A stretch of DNA of 37,503 bases. Origin: Magnetococcales bacterium (lineage in GTDB: Bacteria > Pseudomonadota > Magnetococcia > Magnetococcales > JADFXB01). Position numbers and translations under genes: made by a program. The stretch's first letter is position 1, and the number at the start of each line of letters is the position of its first letter. Positions 36,008 through 37,503 of this stretch are shown piece after piece. The notes under the pieces were generated by a model. The model had not been told where the DNA came from. It searched no databases and was given only the letters and a program-made list of their open reading frames with translations. The stretch lies in assembly GCA_015233935.1 (NCBI GenBank), contig JADFXB010000026.1:1-37503 (forward strand), written 5' to 3'.

Positions 36008-37396
36008 ATGGACAGGATCATCCAGAAGCTTAGGAGCCAGTATTCGGTTTTGCTGGAAAGATTGGAGGAGTATCTCCGTTTTCCCTCGGTTTCTGCTGAT
36101 CCGAACCATCGCCAGGATATGGTTCGCTGTGCCGACTTTACAGCCGGTCTGATGCAATGGGCTGGGTTGCAGGAGGTAACTGTCCATGCCACAGGGGGCC
36201 ATCCCATTGTGTTGGGTGAATGGCATCATGCTCCAGGTGCTCCCACCGTTTTAATCTATGGCCACTATGATGTGCAACCCGTGGACCCTCTTGATCTTTG
36301 GGAACAGGATCCTTTCACCCCCCATCAACGGGATGATCGCCTGATTGCCCGTGGCAGTGCAGATGACAAAGGGCAATTTTTTGTCTATTTGGCTGCCTTG
36401 CATACCATCATGGGGGAGTTGGGAACCTTTCCTGTCAATGTTATCTGTTTGGCAGAGGGTGAAGAAGAAGTGGGTAGTGCCCATTTGCCAGAATTTTTGC
36501 GCAACCATCGTCAACGGTTACAAGCGGATATTGCACTGGTTTCCGATACCGCCATGTGGGCGGAAGGATGGCCTGCCATCACCGTGGGGTTGCGTGGTCT
36601 GATCGGCATGGAGTTGCAACTGACGGGTCCTGATCGGGATTTGCATTCGGGGACCTATGGCGGTGGGGTGGCCAATCCTTTGGAGCTGATGGCCCGATTG
36701 TTGGCTTCTCTTAAAGATGAGCAGGGACGGGTTGTCATCGACGGGTTTTATGACAAGGTCCGGTTACCCTCCCCCAAAGATCGGGAGGAGTTGCAACGCA
36801 TTCCCTTGGATGAACCCGCCTATTGGCAGGATTTGGGAGCGAGTGCGGGAGCAGGAGGAGAGCGGGATAAATCCCTGTTGGAACGCCTGTGGTGGCGTCC
36901 CACCCTGGAGATCAATGGCTTGTGGGGTGGTTTTAATGGGGTAGGTTCCAAAACGGTCTTGCCCTCCAAAGCCTTTGCCAAAATCACCTGCCGGTTGGTT
37001 GCCGATCAAGATCCTGAAGAGGTGGCCTCTTTGGTGATTCACTGGCTTGAAAACCATGTTCCAGTCGGCGCACGCCTGACCATTCAACGTTTTCCTGGAA
37101 GTGGCGTACCGCTGGTTGTGAAGGATGACCTGCCCGCCTTGGGGGCAGCCCGATTGGCCCTAAAACAAAGCTTTGGCCGCGATCCTCTCTTGTTGCGGGA
37201 AGGTGCCTCCATTCCCATCACTGCCGATTTTAAAGAAATATTAGGCATGGATACCCTGCTGCTGGGCTTTTCCCTCCCCGACGCCCGCTGCCACTCCCCC
37301 AATGAAAACATTCACCTGCCTACCCTGCTAAAGGGCATGGAAGCTATTGTTCGGCTTTTGTTCCAACTTGCGGAAGACGTTCACACCAACAGGTGA
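36008..37396 (+). CDS. M20-family metallopeptidase (dipeptidase)
   Basis: About 462 residues with the two-zinc M20 catalytic layout. GHYDVQP supplies the first His and Asp, ARGSADDKGQ the bridging Asp, AEGEEEVGS the general base and Glu ligand, SDTAMW an Asp ligand, and PDARCHSPNE the last His. The LTGPDRDLHSGTYGG stretch marks the dimerisation domain, as in carnosine/Cys-Gly dipeptidases. No signal peptide, so probably a cytoplasmic di- or oligopeptidase. The start at 36008 has GGAG six bases upstream; the frame is open from a TTG at 35987. The exact substrate is not predictable. Confidence 0.92.
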   Translation: MDRIIQKLRSQYSVLLERLEEYLRFPSVSADPNHRQDMVRCADFTAGLMQWAGLQEVTVHATGGHPIVLGEWHHAPGAPTVLIYGHYDVQPVDPLDLWEQDPFTPHQRDDRLIARGSADDKGQFFVYLAALHTIMGELGTFPVNVICLAEGEEEVGSAHLPEFLRNHRQRLQADIALVSDTAMWAEGWPAITVGLRGLIGMELQLTGPDRDLHSGTYGGGVANPLELMARLLASLKDEQGRVVIDGFYDKVRLPSPKDREELQRIPLDEPAYWQDLGASAGAGGERDKSLLERLWWRPTLEINGLWGGFNGVGSKTVLPSKAFAKITCRLVADQDPEEVASLVIHWLENHVPVGARLTIQRFPGSGVPLVVKDDLPALGAARLALKQSFGRDPLLLREGASIPITADFKEILGMDTLLLGFSLPDARCHSPNENIHLPTLLKGMEAIVRLLFQLAEDVHTNR

Positions 37397-37429
37397 ATCG
37401 GACACTGAAAGAGTTCTATCCTCCGTGGC

Positions 37430-37503
37430 TCAAGGTTCCGGCGTGACTTCCACGTCAGAATCCAACGAATCGATATCATGGAAAAACAGCCGCACATCCT
37501 GGG
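37430..37503 (-). CDS. 3' end of an unidentified gene (partial)
   Basis: On the minus strand 23 codons run from the window edge to a TGA stop (37432-37430), reading QDVRLFFHDIDSLDSDVEV and ending PEP. The composition is protein-like and acidic, and the gene would be convergent with the M20 peptidase. Too short to identify. Confidence 0.45.
   Translation of the reverse strand, partial: QDVRLFFHDIDSLDSDVEVTPEP

Noticed and set aside
1-37503. CRISPR arrays, insertion sequences, integrases or phage genes.
   Set aside because: I saw no regularly spaced repeats, transposase or integrase frames, and no terminal inverted repeats with target duplications.

Overview
The window looks like a chromosomal segment of a Gram-negative, proteobacteria-like organism of medium GC content. 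The evidence is the glnE-ilvE and pdxJ-acpS neighbourhoods, an AsmA/YhdP-type envelope protein, legionaminic-acid-type sugar genes and c-di-GMP proteins. I cannot name the genus from sequence alone; a deep-branching alphaproteobacterial or magnetococcal lineage would fit.

Layout. 1-410: the 3' end of an unidentified gene, a bidirectional terminator and a tRNA-Glu gene (minus). 411-1768 (minus): a hypothetical protein and a membrane-anchored alpha/beta hydrolase. 1841-8787 (plus): the large RNA helicase HrpA and an M16C (PreP-like) zinc protease. The protease stop overlaps the start of three nonulosonic-acid genes (legB-, legG- and legI-like, to 12093); the other legionaminate genes are not in the window. 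12094-20648: an accessory island, described below. 20649-26075 (minus): a translationally coupled operon with an AsmA/YhdP-like protein, PdxJ, AcpS and an MtfA-type peptidase. 26118-30163 (plus): GlnE and IlvE. 30263-34504: a PilZ protein (minus), an orphan EtfA and a rare bacterial LIM-DA1-like peptidase (plus), then a GAF-GAF-HD-GYP protein (minus). 34681-37396 (plus): an ArsR repressor with a CxC metal site but no ars operon, tandem terminators, a SixA phosphatase and an M20 peptidase. The last bases hold the 3' end of a minus-strand gene.

The island is the most interesting part. It encodes (i) a stand-alone sigma-54 activator (AAA+ domain plus Fis-type helix-turn-helix, no sensor domain), (ii) a secreted, membrane-anchored protein with a vWA-like metal-site motif and four C-terminal membrane segments, and (iii) a 1530-residue tubulin/FtsZ-like protein with a very cysteine-rich C-terminal third. 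Between (i) and (ii) lie a perfect 17-bp inverted repeat and, about 80 bp downstream, a sequence with exact GG-N10-GC spacing and a perfect TTGCA -12 box. I read these as the activator site and the sigma-54 promoter of the vWA-tubulin operon. The working hypothesis is a regulated membrane-associated cytoskeletal or remodelling device. The island is bordered on the left by a decayed mtfA-like pseudogene, while the intact mtfA borders it on the right in the same orientation.
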